Shown in pieces: positions 42,041 to 54,544 of a DNA stretch of 64,000 nucleotides (the first letter of the stretch is position 1; each line of letters starts with the position of its first letter). The DNA comes from Cryptomeria japonica (lineage: Eukaryota > Streptophyta > Pinopsida > Cupressales > Cupressaceae): NCBI RefSeq assembly GCF_030272615.1, contig NC_081413.1, forward strand, positions 20,648,501-20,712,500. The letters run 5' to 3'. Below the pieces are notes generated by a model. That model was given only the letters and a program-made list of their open reading frames with translations. It was not told the DNA's origin and did no database searches. A program made the position numbers and the translations under genes.

Positions 42041-42960
42041 GGATTATGTCTAGAGTTTAGGGTTTATATCATAAGGTTAGGGTAAGGGTTAAGGGTTAGT
42101 GCTCGAACTATAGTTAGGGTTTTTAGGATTTAATTATGGTTAGATTAGGGTTAAAATTATAGTTAGGTCTTAATTCTAGGGTTATATTCAAGTTTAGGGT
42201 TAGGTTATAGTTAGGTTTCATTTATGGTAAGATTAGGCTATGATTAGGGTTAAATTAGGTCTAGATTAGGGATATTGTGAAGGTTAGGGTTTGATTATAA
42301 TAAGGATTTCATTATAGTTAGGATTAGTATTAGATTTCAATTGGGGTTAAAATTGGAATTATGATTCAATTACATTAAGGTTAGAGTTAAATTAGGATTA
42401 GAGTTCAATTAGGGTTAGGGTTAGGTTAGAATTCAATTAGAATTAAGGTTCAGTTAGGGTTAGGTTTTAGTTTAGGGCTAAGGTTCAATTATGGTTAGAT
42501 TAGAGTTCAAGTTGTAGGTAGTGTTTAATTCTAGGGTTATAGTTAAGTTAAGGGTTAGGTTATAGTTAGGTTTAAATTAAGGTAAGATTAGATTTAGAAT
42601 AAAGGTTATTGTAGGATAATGCTTGGAATAAGGATTGACCTTCAATTATAATTAATGTGAAGGTTAGGAGTAGGGCTCAATAAGGGACAGGGTTAGTATT
42701 ACAACTCAATTGCAGTTTAATTAGTGTTAGAATTAGTGTTGGTACTGGAATAGGGTTAGGGTTTAATATATAGGTGGTAATTTATAAGGTTGGCGTTTAA
42801 TGTTTACTATTAATATTGAAATAGGGTTAGGGTTTAATTCAAGTTATAGGTAGTATTTAATTCTATGATTAAGGTTAAGTTTAGGTTTAGGTTTCAATTA
42901 TAGTAATATTAGGTTTAGGTTTAAGGTTTGGCTAAATATTTTGTTCATAAGAAAAGCATT
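42041..42960 (+). repeat. Degenerate TTAGGG-type minisatellite, block C
   Basis: About 0.9 kb in the same strand sense as blocks A and B. It is the most degenerate block, rich in GGGTTCAATTA-like units, and fades into AT-rich sequence. Confidence 0.88.
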
Positions 42961-43050
42961 AGGCTAAATTATAGTATTTAATATTAAGCCTAAATATTAA
43001 GGTTTGGCTATATGTAGATTATTATGTTCATGTAACTTTGATTTTTAAAA

Positions 43051-44390
43051 TTTAGAAATTATAATTTTATGTTTAAAATGTTGAAATATAGAGGTTACTT
43101 TTTATTTTTCTAAATTGGAAATTAAGATTCTTTATTTTTTTTGTATCAAATAAATGGTGCCCATCAATACAACTATACATATCTATTCTCAAAATAATGA
43201 AAATTGATTGCGTTAAACTCAAACTTAAACTTAAACTTCAGTTTTTAAAATCAATAGACATTTCTTTGTCTGTTTTGCTTTTTGCTATTCCCTCTTTGAA
43301 TCCTTTTGTTATTTCCTCTTTGCATAGTAACTGTAAGAAATGTGAAGAAATTATTTAATACTTATTGTATTTAATTTATATATAATATAAAGAAAACTCA
43401 AATATAGAAACATCAAAAACATGGTTGAGATTTAGTAAAAAGATTACATATGATAGAAATAAATGTTATATAATTTATTTAATTTAAAGTAGAAAGATAT
43501 TTTTGATATAATCTCAATTTACTTTAGGAGAAAGAAACCTTAAAAGTATCACAAATTAAATTATTTAATTGAAACTTTATAATTTAGGAAAGGATTTAGA
43601 AATCATTTTTCATTTATAAGTTTGGAATGTAAGACAAAGATTTAGGAATAAATTTAGAAGTTATAATTTTATGTTTAAAATGTTGAAATATAGAAGTTAC
43701 TTTTTATTTTTCTAAATTAAAAATTAAGATTCTTTTTCTTTTTTTTTATCAAATCAATGGTGCCCATCAATACAACTATACATATCTATTCTAAAAATAA
43801 TTAAAATTGATTTCGTTAAACTTAAACTTCAATTTTTAAAATCAATAGACATTTCTTTGTCAGTTTTGCTTTTTGTTATTTCCTCTTTCATTCCTTTTCT
43901 TATTTCCTCTTTCATGCATAGTAACTGTAAGAAATGTGAAGCAATTATTTAATACTTATTGTATTTAATTTATATATAATATAAAGAAAACTCAAATATA
44001 GAAACATCAAAAATATGGTTGAGATTTAGTAAAAGATTACATATGATAGAAATAAATGTTATATAATTTATTTATTTTATAGTAGAAAGATATTTTTGAT
44101 ATAATCTCAATTTATTTTAGTAGAAAGAAATATTAAAAGTATCACAAATTAAATTATTTAATTGAAACTTTCTAATTTAGACAAGGATTTAGAATTGTTT
44201 TTCATTTGTAAGTTTGGAATGTAAGAGAAAGATTTAGCAATAAATTTAGAAATTATAATTTTATGTTTAAAATGTTGAAATATAGAAGTTACTTTTTATT
44301 TTTCTAAATTAGAAATTAAGATTCTTTATTTTTTGTTTTATCAAATCAATGGTGTCTATCAATACAACTATACATATCTACTATGCATGT
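43051..44390. repeat. Tandem repeat of about 600 bp, 2.2 copies
   Basis: Units begin with TTTAGAAATTATAATTTTATG-like sequence at 43051, 43653 and 44245 (periods 602 and 592). The third is partial, ending near CTATACATATCTACTATG. No coding content. AT content is very high. Confidence 0.92.
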
Positions 44391-45348
44391 TTTCAAAATT
44401 ATGCTTTCTTCGAAGCTACTTGGCTAAGGTTTGAAATCTCAGAAGATAAAAAAGAAAATAGGAAATTGTGGTAAGGAATGGGGAATCTGTCCTTTCATTG
44501 CATTTCCAAAATGATTTGGGGGAACGCATACAAAATCATACCTGCAAAGGAATTCCCCCACGATGTACAGTTGTACTACCATATTTTATGCTTTGCTACA
44601 GATTTTATACCAAGACAAATAATGCACTTCAAAACATATCAGAGTGCATGGTTCATTTGACAATTTCTAACAATATTAATGCTTTGCTAGAGATAATAAT
44701 GCAATAGTACATGCATAGAAAAGTTATTGTAGGAGAATACAAAAAAAATATACTGAATCCATAGTCAATATGTTTCTATTCGCATGTTGAAAAATGCTTC
44801 AAAATCATAGAAAAATCATTGAAATCGATCTCAATAGTAATAGAAATAATGTGCACCCCAGGATTCGATAGCGGAACCACAAAGCAAGTCCTACTGAGCC
44901 GTCAAAGCACAAGCCTGATTCAATTCACTTAGGAAAATGTCTAGGTAGAGAAGAAGTTAAATGTAAGAATAAAACAGATATAGCTGAAGAATGAAATGCA
45001 AGCAAGTTCTCAAAGGATGTATATGTAGCGTGCGTACAACAGTCATTTTAGGTCACTTCATCTTCGTTCCTCATCAACTAGTCGCTTGAGGTGCTTCATC
45101 TTCAGTTACTTTTTGCATGACCCATGTAATCTGCGTTGAATTGTAATGATTGTAACTGTTGACCATCCAAGTTGGATTGTAATTGCATAGCATTTAATAT
45201 TGAATATAAGATTGTAAATGCAGACCATCCATGTTGCATTATAACTGCCATCATGTTTTAGTTTTCTTTAAGGTTTACACAGAATATTCTTAGTTTATTC
45301 TATCCTTCACTCCCCCTATTGCGACTGTATAGGAATGCATGTTGGCAT
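44391..45348. other. Intergenic spacer
   Basis: No gene supported. Short frames near 44468 have no family resemblance. Confidence 0.5.
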
Positions 45349-45537
45349 AACTAGGCCCTAGGGCAGAATACCATATCCCACTTGGCTCCATATGGCAGGT
45401 GTTAGGCATCTATCATGGAGTGGCATACCCAGCGAGGTGTTCTATCATCGTTCCCCCTCATCACAATCGACATCTCTTCTTAAGCCCAAGAGCAGATGCC
45501 CCACCCCTCTTGGCTCCATGTGGAAGGTGTTAGGCAT
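45349..45537 (+). repeat. Inverted repeat, left arm (189 bp)
   Basis: The reverse complement matches 46323-46511. The arm begins at the CTAGGCCCTAGGGCAG palindrome-like motif. It includes two internal copies of a TTGGCTCCAT...GTGTTAGGCAT motif, at its start and end. Confidence 0.85.
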
Positions 45538-46322
45538 AACAACGATTCATAAAACAAATGAATTTAATAAAAAATTAAATTAAATTTTTTCGAGGAAGCA
45601 CCTAAAAGGTTGTGAATTAAAAAAAAATTATGAAAGGGAACAACTGTTTGAAAAGGATATGACCATTTGCCCATTGAGGAGGGGATATTTAAGAAGAACA
45701 CACAGAACAAGAAAATAGAAAGGAATACGCATATAATCTCTCTCATTTTCCAACAAAGAAGAAAGAACAAGGATCAGGTCTGCTAGTAGATAAAAGGAAT
45801 AATACAAGCAGTGACGGGTTTGAACTCAAAATACCTATGACCCTCTAGTTTAATGTTAAAACTAAAATCTTATATAAATATTTTTGGATATAAATCACTG
45901 TGACAGTCTTAATTAGATTGATAAAATCAATCAAATATAAAGTTAAAAGGGGAAAAAACATACAGTTATTCAAACAACATTAAAATGACAATATTGTTAG
46001 ATCTAACATATATTCAATTGGTGCATTAATCTAAGTATTAAAAAAAATCAAATTCAATCTATACAAACTATTGTAATTTTGTAAAATCATACAATGCTAA
46101 TAATAAAAGGGATAATATAATAAATATAATAAAAAATGATTAACACTGATGTAAAGTAGCATTAACAAAAAGCATTAATGACAATCTAACATAAGGCACT
46201 AATATATTAATATAATATGGTAACGATATTAGGTATAAATGAATAAGATGAATTAAAAAATAATATCACAAAGGTTCATTGAATGTGAGGGACTCTCTCC
46301 TAAGTATGCCACTCCATGATGG
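45538..46322. other. Sequence between the inverted repeat arms
   Basis: 785 bp of AT-rich sequence without a transposase-like frame. If this is a transposon, it is non-autonomous. Confidence 0.5.
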
Positions 46323-46511
46323 ATGCCTAACACCTTCCACATGGAGCCAAGAGGGGTGGAGCATCTTCTCTTGGGCTTAAGAAGAGTTGCTGGTTGTGAT
46401 GAGGGGGAATGACGATAGAACACCTCACTGGGTATGCCATTGGACATGATAGATGCCTAACACTTGCCAAATGGAGCCAAGGGGGATATGGTATTCTGCC
46501 CTAGGGCCTAG
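46323..46511 (-). repeat. Inverted repeat, right arm (189 bp)
   Basis: Mirror of 45349-45537, with roughly 90 per cent identity by eye. The GTGTTAGGCAT motif again occurs twice. Confidence 0.85.
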
Positions 46512-46879
46512 TAGGGATGGTTTCTTGGACACCCTATCCAACTAGCCTGCCCTAGCGTAATAAAGAGTTGGACAATTAAGAAGAAAAACTAATCTATAAT
46601 GTGACTTTATCTAACAAATCAGACTGTACCTAACAAATATAATGATTTGAATTTGTCTAATAGATCTCATACTAATGGTAATTAATACATTAAGATGTAC
46701 ATCAATCAATATACTTTTTAGTATGTGTTTTAGTCTGAATAAGTATCATTTTATACATATGTTCTCTAGTTTTTATGCAAGAAAACAATAAACAAAGGTA
46801 TTTCCCATAAACTTAACTTATTTACTTTGGATCTGGGTAAATTTGGGTTAAATATTAAAGCATAAATAACTAGGGGACA
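46512..46879. other. Intergenic spacer
   Basis: AT-rich; nothing recognised. Confidence 0.5.
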
Positions 46880-47225
46880 TTACATGCATTAAAGAAGAAT
46901 GCTACATGGGATCTGGTACCTTTCCCTAAAGGACAAAAACCTATTGGCTCTAAATGGGTGTGTTCAAGAAGAAACTTGGTCTAGATGGCAGTGTTGAGAA
47001 GAAAAAGGCATGGTTGGTCATGAAGGGATATTCCCAAGTGAAGGAAATTGATTATGGGGAGATTTTCTCTCATGTAGCTAAGTTGACATCCATTCAGATT
47101 TTGTTATCACTCTCAATAGCTTATGATTTGAAAGTTGAGAAGATGGATGTGAAGACAACTTTCCTTCATGGTGACATGAAGGAGGAGATTTACATGTCAC
47201 AACCAAAGCATTTTATGGAGAAAGT
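46880..47225 (+). pseudogene. Fragment of a copia reverse transcriptase
   Basis: Starts within an RT N-terminal region (NATWDLVPFPKGQKPIG, then GVFKKKLGLDGSVEKKKAWL, with a one-base shift between), followed by KMDVKTTFLHGDMKEEIYM. It closely resembles the RT of copia 1 (13300-13640), not the RT that follows at 49390-50100. The RT is cut off after MSQPKHFME, before the catalytic motif, and the reading runs into gag sequence of a different copia element. Confidence 0.82.
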
Positions 47226-47843
47226 TAATGAGGTAGAGGAAGAAATTCATATAGAGGTGGAAGAGGTAGCCCATCAAACTTAAGTAGAAGAGGTAGCAGC
47301 CCATCAAGCTCAAGTGGAAGAGGAAGCTATCAAACATCAACTAAAAATCATCCTCAAATCCAAATGTATGACAAATCCTCAGTCCAATATCATTACTGGA
47401 AGAAATTTAGGCACTATTTAAGTGAATGTAGAAAGAAGCAATATGATTCTAGGCAACAAAGTGCAAATATTTTCAAGGAAAGTCAAACTCGGGATAACAT
47501 GTTCATAGCTTGTAATGTTGCACAAGAAAGTGAGAAAGACATATAATTTTTAGACTTAGGCTATAGCAATCATATAAGTGGAAACTTAGAAATATTTTCA
47601 AGTTTGGATGAGAGTGTAAAATCAGATGTAACATTGGGGAATGACAACAAAGTTTCAATTATGGGTAAAGGAAGTGTCAACATTCTAACCAAAAAGGGGG
47701 AGAAAAAGTATATTTTAGATGTGTATTTTGTTCCTGCGCTGAAACATAAATTAATGAGTATAGGGAAGCTCATTCAAAAGGGGTATATAGTCTTTTTCAA
47801 AAACAAAGAATGCACAATTTTAGATAAATTTCCAAGTAATTAG
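47226..47843 (+). pseudogene. Copia 2 gag tail and protease
   Basis: One frame reads an Arg/Gly/Ser-rich region (SRRGSSPSSSSGRGSYQ), then a degenerate zinc knuckle in which only the last Cys (LSECRKK) survives. A TAA lies at about 47544, then comes a protease relic with FLDLGYSNHISGN, so the DSG/DTG motif is lost. It continues to VYFVPALKHKLMSIGKL and stops near 47843. Confidence 0.75.
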
Positions 47844-49150
47844 CTTATAGAAAAAGTCCAAATGACAAGCAATAGAATGTTTCACCTAAGGATAAAACCA
47901 AATTTGAAGGTAGAGTTTGCTCAAGAACATAACTCAACGAATTCTCAAGTGCATGAAGAAAAAGTTGTAGCAGTCCCCCAAGTAATTTATCAAGCTTAAA
48001 TTAAGGATGAAAATTAGTTATGGCACCTAAGATTTGGGCATCTCAACTTTGGAAGCTGAAACTTACTGCATAAGAAAAGAATGCTGAAGGGGTTGCCACT
48101 AATAAAAAAGCCAAATCAAGTATGTGAAGGAAGCATTTTGGGTAAGCAACATAGAGAATCATTTCTAGTCGGAAAGTCAATTCATGCAAACAAGCCATTG
48201 GAGATTGTTCATTCAAATTTGTGTGGGCCTATGAAAACACCCTCAATTGGTGGACGATACTACTTCTTGACATTCATTGATGATTACATAAGAAATATAT
48301 GGGTCTAGTTTTCAAAACATAAGCATGAGGTGTTTGATTATTTCTGTCAATTCAAGGCTTTTGTTTAGAAACAAAGTGGGCATCATATCAAAGCATTAAG
48401 AATAGATAGAGGTGGTGAATACATTTCAAATGACTTCATAATATTTTGCAAAGACCATGGAATCCACAAACAATTCACTACAAGGTATACCCCTCGACAA
48501 AATGGCATAGCTGAAAGGAAAAATAGAACAATAATGGAAATGGTATGAAGCATGTTGAAGGCAAAACATTTCTCTAATGAATATTGGGATGAAGTTGTAG
48601 CTTGTGCAACATATATAATTAATAGATGTCCCACTAAAAGTGTTATCAATATGATTTGGAAGAAGCATGGAGTGGAAGAAAACACAATGTTTCTCATATG
48701 AGAGTATTTGGATGTGTGGCATATGCACATTTGCTGAATGAGTTGAGAAAAAAGTTGGACAACAAAGTAGAAAAATGTATATTTGTGGGATATAGTGATG
48801 GTCAAAGGCATAGAAGTTATACAACTCAATTGACAAAAAGGTTATTATTAGCAAAGATGTGAAGTTTATAGAAGATGAATCATGGGATGGAACTTTGGAT
48901 AAAAAAATCAATATTGAAGCCAATATACCAAAAGATGAAAATGAAGATTTTATATCAGCAAGTACTCCTTCAAATTTGACTCCTCCTAAACCCATTCAAG
49001 GTCAACCAATTGGTCAAATGACACCTTTATCAAGTGTAAGGACAACCCCACACTCAAGCAAATACTCCATCAAATGTGCAATTAATACCATCAAGAATTG
49101 GCACTCTTGGTGTTGGGCCATCAAGCCCACCTTCAACAAATTCAAGTGAT
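47844..49150 (+). pseudogene. Copia 2 integrase
   Basis: LWHLRFGHLNFGS (pre-integrase), VHSNLCGPMKTPSIGGRYYF with the first core Asp replaced by Asn, RIDRGGEYISNDF, TPRQNGIAERKNRT, then RVFGCVAYAHLLNELRKKLD in another frame and an acidic linker. At least seven stops and two frameshifts. Confidence 0.8.
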
Positions 49151-50180
49151 ATGTCCAATCCTACATTAGCAAGACTAAGAAGACAAAAAATCAGAAGTTT
49201 AATGGAGATTTATGAGAAAAATGAAGGTGAAAATAATGTAGATCAGACTTCTCTTTTTTCTTTATATTCACATGTAGATGATCCAATTCATTTTGAAGAT
49301 GCTATTAAGGAAGAAAAATGGCTAAATGCAATGGATGAAGAAATTGATGCAATAGAAAAGAATGAAACATGAGAGTTAGTTAGTCTTCCACAAAGAAAAG
49401 AGGTGATAGGAGTGAAGTGGGTTTACAAAAAAAAATTGAATACAAATGGTGATGTGAAAAAACACAATGAAGGCTTGTAGAAAAAGGTTAATCACAAAAA
49501 CCTGGGGTAGACTACAATGAGACATTTGCACCGGTTGCTCGCTTAGATATTGTGAGAACAATACTAGCTATAGCAGCTCAAAACAAGTGGGCAGTATATC
49601 AAATGGATGTGAAATCAGCTTTCTTGAATGACATATTAGAAGGAGAGGTCTATGAGGAGCAGCCACCTGGATATGAGATTTTGGGTCATGAAAACATGGT
49701 TTACAAGCTCAAGAAGGCACTTATGGACTCAAACAAGCCCCAAGAACATGGTATAGCAGAATTGATAGTTATCTTTTATAAAATGGATTCAATAGGTGTA
49801 GCAGTGAGCCTACATTGTATACCAAGATGAATGAGCAAGGTGAGATCATAGTTGTATGCTTGTATGTTGATGACTTGATATTCATAGGCGATTTATCAAT
49901 TGACATGTTCAAATCAGCTATGAAGAAAGAATTTGAGATGATTGATTTGGGTTTAATGAGATATTTCCTTGACATTGAAGCAAGTCAAAATAATAAAGGC
50001 ATTTTCATTTCACAATCTAAGTATGCAAATGATATTTTGAAGAGATTTAATATGATGAATTGCAAATCAGAACCAACATCAATAGTGATAGGTTTAAAGT
50101 TGAGTAAAGATGACAAAGGAGCTAATGTACAAATCAAACTTTGTATAAGAAACTTTTTAGAAGTCTCATGTATTTAATAG
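49151..50180 (+). pseudogene. Copia 2 reverse transcriptase
   Basis: WLNAMDEEIDAIEKNET, then QMDVKSAFLNDILEGEVYEE and, after a frameshift, VVCLYVDDLIFIGD (catalytic YVDD intact), DLGLMRYFLDIE and SQSKYANDILKRFNM. Confidence 0.85.
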
Positions 50181-50755
50181 CCACAAGGCATGATATAACT
50201 TTTAGAGTTAGTCTCATATTAAGGTTCACGGAATCTCCAAAAGTTTCACATTGGCAAGTTGGAGAATGAATTTTGAAATATATTATTGGAACAAGGAACT
50301 ATGGAATTCTCTACTCAAGGGAAAATGATTTCAAGCTAATAGGATACACTCACAATGGTTGTGCAGGGACTATAGATGATAGGAAGAGTACTTCAGGCTA
50401 TGTTTTTCATTTTGGACTAGGTTGGTATCTTGGGCATTAAAAAACAACCAATAGTCACTCTTTCATCAGCTGAAGCGGAGTATGTAGTAGCTATAGGGGT
50501 AGCGTGTCAAGCAGTATGGATGAGAAGAACTTGAATGAATTGAAACACAAACAAGAAGAACCAACTAAGATCTATTGTGACAACAACTCAGCCATAGTAT
50601 TGTCTAAGAATCCAATCTTTCATAAAAGGATCAAGCATATAGACACAAGGTATCATTTCATCATGGAGTTGATGAACAATGGAGAAATAATTTTGGAGCA
50701 TTGCAGGTCAGAGGATCAATTTGCTGATAGCTTCACCAAACCATTGGGAAAATAA
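50181..50755 (+). pseudogene. Copia 2 RNase H
   Basis: Broken in its first half. The last open stretch (50504-50755) has IYCDNNSAIVLSKNPIFH, IKHIDTRYHFI and DQFADSFTKPLGK, the usual end of copia pol. Confidence 0.85.
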
Positions 50756-50808
50756 AGTTTTCTTCATCAAAGAATCAACATGGGAATCATAGATGTTTGT
50801 AGTTGTGA

Positions 50809-50819
50809 TTAAGGGGGAG
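50809..50819 (+). promoter_or_regulatory. Polypurine tract of copia 2
   Basis: TTAAGGGGGAG, directly before TATTGGAGTTAATCACC, which looks like an LTR start with TG changed to TA. Confidence 0.75.
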
Positions 50820-51415
50820 TATTGGAGTTAATCACCAACTAATCCCACCTACTATGTCTCCGTAGACTATTTTTTTTCTCCACCAATGTTTCTTTAGCTC
50901 CTCATGCCTTCTGGTAATATTATTATAGAATAGATTTTAATATTAAAAAATGTGATTGTAATCTATCTATGATATCCTTGCACTAGTTGTACAACATAGA
51001 AGTAAATGCATTGAATAATTTAGGAGTTTTTCTTGTTTCTCTTGTGCATACATATGGAAGAGTCTAGAAGTCTTATGGTGACTCTTAATAGACAGAGTAT
51101 GGTAGTTTTTTTTAATTAGTATGACAAAACAGGGACAAATATATATGGAGGTGTAGAAGCACCCAAAATAGAAGCACGAAATAGGGGAAGCTTATTGTCT
51201 ATTTTACTATTTTTTTATGGAACTCAAGTGTTGCATTTCTATTATACAAATCAGACTGTATGGATTTTGAGATAAATATATATATATATATATATTTTGT
51301 ATAAAATGATCATTTTTCTTTGTATTGTTTTAGTTGCTTCTCTTTGCTTTTTATATTCTCTATTTTTCTATGTTTCCTCTACCTCTTTGTCCAACATATA
51401 TCTTTCTACAGAGTT
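50820..51415 (+). repeat. 3' LTR of copia 2 (end uncertain)
   Basis: Starts TATTGGAGTTAATC after the polypurine tract. A plausible end is TCTTTCTACA near 51412. No partner LTR in the window, so the length is a guess. Confidence 0.45.
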
Positions 51416-51876
51416 AACCCTAGCCTAGATTCGTAGTATAGGGGAATAAAGTGACACCATGGAATGCCACTCTAGCAGGTTGCTCCTACATATTGACGGG
51501 GGACAAAGAGAATGAAAAGAGCAAAAAAAATTTGTTGCTGCATTTGGGAGCATAAATAGTCCTAGAACGTGAGGTGAAGCAAGCACACAATGAAACGCAA
51601 GTGTACTGGAAGCCCAATTTAAGAAAGAGAAGATTTGAACGACTACACTAGAGATATCTTCCACAACATTCCTATAAATACATTCCTAATAGTTCCTCTA
51701 TAAATAGTATTTATTTCAAATTGATTTCTTCTATACTTTAAGGGTGTTATCCATTTCATGTATTCAATCATGCAATTATGCACATATTCGCATAGGTTCC
51801 TACAGCCTACAATAACAACACATAATGTCCTCTGTTCTGATAGCAACTTGGAAATCTTATCCTTTTCCATATGATA
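51416..51876. other. Intergenic spacer
   Basis: No gene supported. Short frames on the minus strand are not convincing. Confidence 0.5.
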
Positions 51877-52078
51877 AAATTTGCAATAATAATTATGTTG
51901 TTTTTAGAACTTATTTGAGAATTGGATATCTCATTTATTTTATCATGAACTTTGGAATGATGAGTATGTTGTTTGTTCAACTTTTTTGAAAATTGTATTT
52001 ATCATTGATCATGAACTTTGCAACAATGTTTATGTTGTTTCTCCAACCTATTTGAGAATTGTATTTATCATTTGTCAT
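51877..52078. repeat. Tandem repeat of 66-70 bp, three diverged copies
   Basis: Units at 51877-51946, 51947-52012 and 52013-52078 share TATGTTGTTT, TTTGA(G/A)AATTG and an ATCAT end. Confidence 0.85.
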
Positions 52079-53780
52079 GAACAAATTCTAGATTGTCTTT
52101 GACTGAACATATTTCATATGGTTTCTTAAATGCTTGAGAAATGTAGTTTCATTGAATGGAAGTAAGCGAGTGAATCAACACATATTGAAATAGAGATAGA
52201 GTACATAATGATTTTAGCTTGGGTAACCTCAATGTAAGATAAGGCCAAAATAGTGAATATATAGTTCCTTGCCTCATTGTCATATTGACAATCATGTTCC
52301 TCCATCTAATCTTTCAAATACAATTCTCTATAGCGTGCCTTGATAAGAATTACTCATTTATTCAATATGTTTCATTGTGCTCTATTGTTGTACAATCATC
52401 TTTGACCTCAAGAAGTCACGTAGATCAAATATTGGCAATGCTTCACTAACATCACCTTTGAATTATTTCCAATGTCTTTTGTGATCCCGCAATGACATAT
52501 TCATGCTCAAAGGGGAGCACATAAGTTAGATCTCACACAATAAGGGACGTGAATCGACACAATCCATAATGTTAATCTTATTTTTGGTTTGAAACAATAA
52601 AAAATGTAAGAAGATCAAGACACAATGACCATGGAATATATGTTCGACCAATAAGATGTTCTATGAAATAAAACAATATATAAAATAAAATGATAAATAA
52701 AGCAAGATAATAGATATAGATCGTTATGTAGATGTAGAATTGCTGAAATAAGATAACCATTTCATAAGATCATCTTCACACCATCACTAATACATTCTTT
52801 AAGAAGTATTGTAAATGTCTTCATGTAAATAACATTTTTAAGGTAACCAAATTTATTTTTACTAACAGTTGTAACATACCAATCATGCAATATTGTGTGT
52901 AAAGGATGATATTTAATATTGTTGAATTAAAAGGATAAAGTCCTACATGATTTTGCAGCTAGTTACAACTTTTGAGTGTAACAATTATGATTAGAATAAC
53001 ATATCTTTGAATAATTTTTCCCCATGGTTGAGTACTAGAGAAGAACAATTTCATATAGTTCAATAAGAGAACTACCATTAAATTTAATCATGTTATTGAG
53101 ATTGAGTTGAGTTAAACCATACGTAATCAGGTTATATAACATCTCTTGATACCTTATTGTTGATCAAGAAGGTCATATTTAATATATATGGAAAGTATGA
53201 ATAAATTATCTAGTTTGTGAACTATAGTATTATAAGAATATGAGGTTGCATTTAATAGGATAAATAAAATTAAAATATTAATAAATATTATTTGTAATAC
53301 TATTATTTGATTTATATTTTCATTTGTTGGTCCAATGGACATAGTGTTGCATACTTTCATAAAAATTATTGATTAAATACTTAGAACGGGTTTATATATA
53401 CTATTGTATTTCCTTCAAAGATACCTATAAGAGATTATTGGATGCCCATGTAGAAATAGGAATAATAAGGCTATTGAGGTTTGATTTTGAATTGCAACAT
53501 CCTTGGATGGAAATGCGATGGTATAGGTTTTCTAAATTGAGAAACTCTACATATGTCCTAATCTTAATTTGAGTTAAGATTCCCTAGCAGACCTTGTACT
53601 TAGATATATTTTAATCTCCTTCCCTAGAGAGATGTATAATAGATAATGTACATTGTTATTGACAAAGCCTAGCTAACCATTAATCTCCATGTAATACAAT
53701 CTTAATATGTGTCAAATTTTGTTGTGTGGAAAATTAGTATTGGCTGCTAACATATAATTAATGTTCAAAACATCATGAAA
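52079..53780. other. AT-rich intergenic spacer
   Basis: No credible gene on either strand. Confidence 0.5.
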
Positions 53781-54518
53781 TCATAGAGAAAGGTTCCTTA
53801 ACATTTTTGAAGCTTCAACATTCTTGCAAATCAAAGCTTCATTGATGTTCAGAACATCATGGACAATATGGTCTTGATCCATCTTACCTTTATCATGGCT
53901 ACACGTTCTAGTTGAGGGGCCAAAAATAGGTCTTGTAGTTGTGCCATGTTGATCTACAACAATATTCTTCCCTTTGACCTCCATAATAGTAGAAGATGAG
54001 CCTGAATTAGTCTTTGTCAAACCTTCAAGGATCCACACCTTTTCATGCAGTTTCTTGAGACTGTCGATATTATTTTGCATAGTAGTTCTACTCATAGCCA
54101 CAATAGACCTAAGCTTATCATGAATCTTATCGATGGTCTCTTCTAGAAACCTACTATTTTCCTCATGGCCGGTCTTCATAATTTTCACATCCTTGGACAT
54201 ATTTTGGCTAAGAGCAAACATTTTATCTGCATTTTCCAAAGAAGAAACCATGTTCAAACTATTCTTCCCCTACTCTACTTTATCGTTAAGGGCATTAACC
54301 CTATCCTTAAGTATTTTGATTTCAAACACCATCCATTTAAAAAGGTTGTTTTGTGACTTTGTCACATCCTTGGCCATCACCATCATGTCCCTTGTTCCAG
54401 TAGCAAAGGACCCCTTATCCATTCCTATGGGGGCACCTTTCTCTATATCAATAAGGATATCAATGTGGATTAGTCCTAAACATGGCAACTTAGTTTTGCT
54501 CGATAGACCATCAAACAT
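53781..54518 (-). pseudogene. Coiled-coil ORF of unknown family, one in-frame stop
   Basis: One minus-strand frame of about 245 codons, broken by a TAG at 54270-54272. Long helical heptad-like stretches (FEIKILKDRVNALNDKVE, ENADKMFALSQNMSKDVKIM, SLKKLHEKVWILEGL) are followed by a polar tail. It resembles the coiled-coil gag part of non-autonomous LTR elements in style only. It abuts the copia relic at 54545, with no RT of its own. Function unknown. Confidence 0.45.
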
Positions 54519-54544
54519 AAGTAAAGAGTGCCTTGATTAATATA

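Larger units (their letters stand above)
47226..50819 (+). mobile_element. Copia 2 relic, gag C-terminus to polypurine tract
   Basis: Order: gag tail, protease, integrase, RT, RNase H, polypurine tract. Multiple frameshifts and stops in every domain. The 5' LTR and capsid region are absent and replaced by the foreign RT fragment at 46880-47225. Confidence 0.85.

Noticed and set aside
25320-42960. True chromosome end
   Set aside because: Repeats are degenerate and flanked on both sides by ordinary DNA, so it is interstitial at most.
45392-45583. Small protein with GIPSEVFYHRSP shared with the minus strand at 46253-46447
   Set aside because: The shared peptide follows from the inverted repeat, and both frames are short and unsupported.
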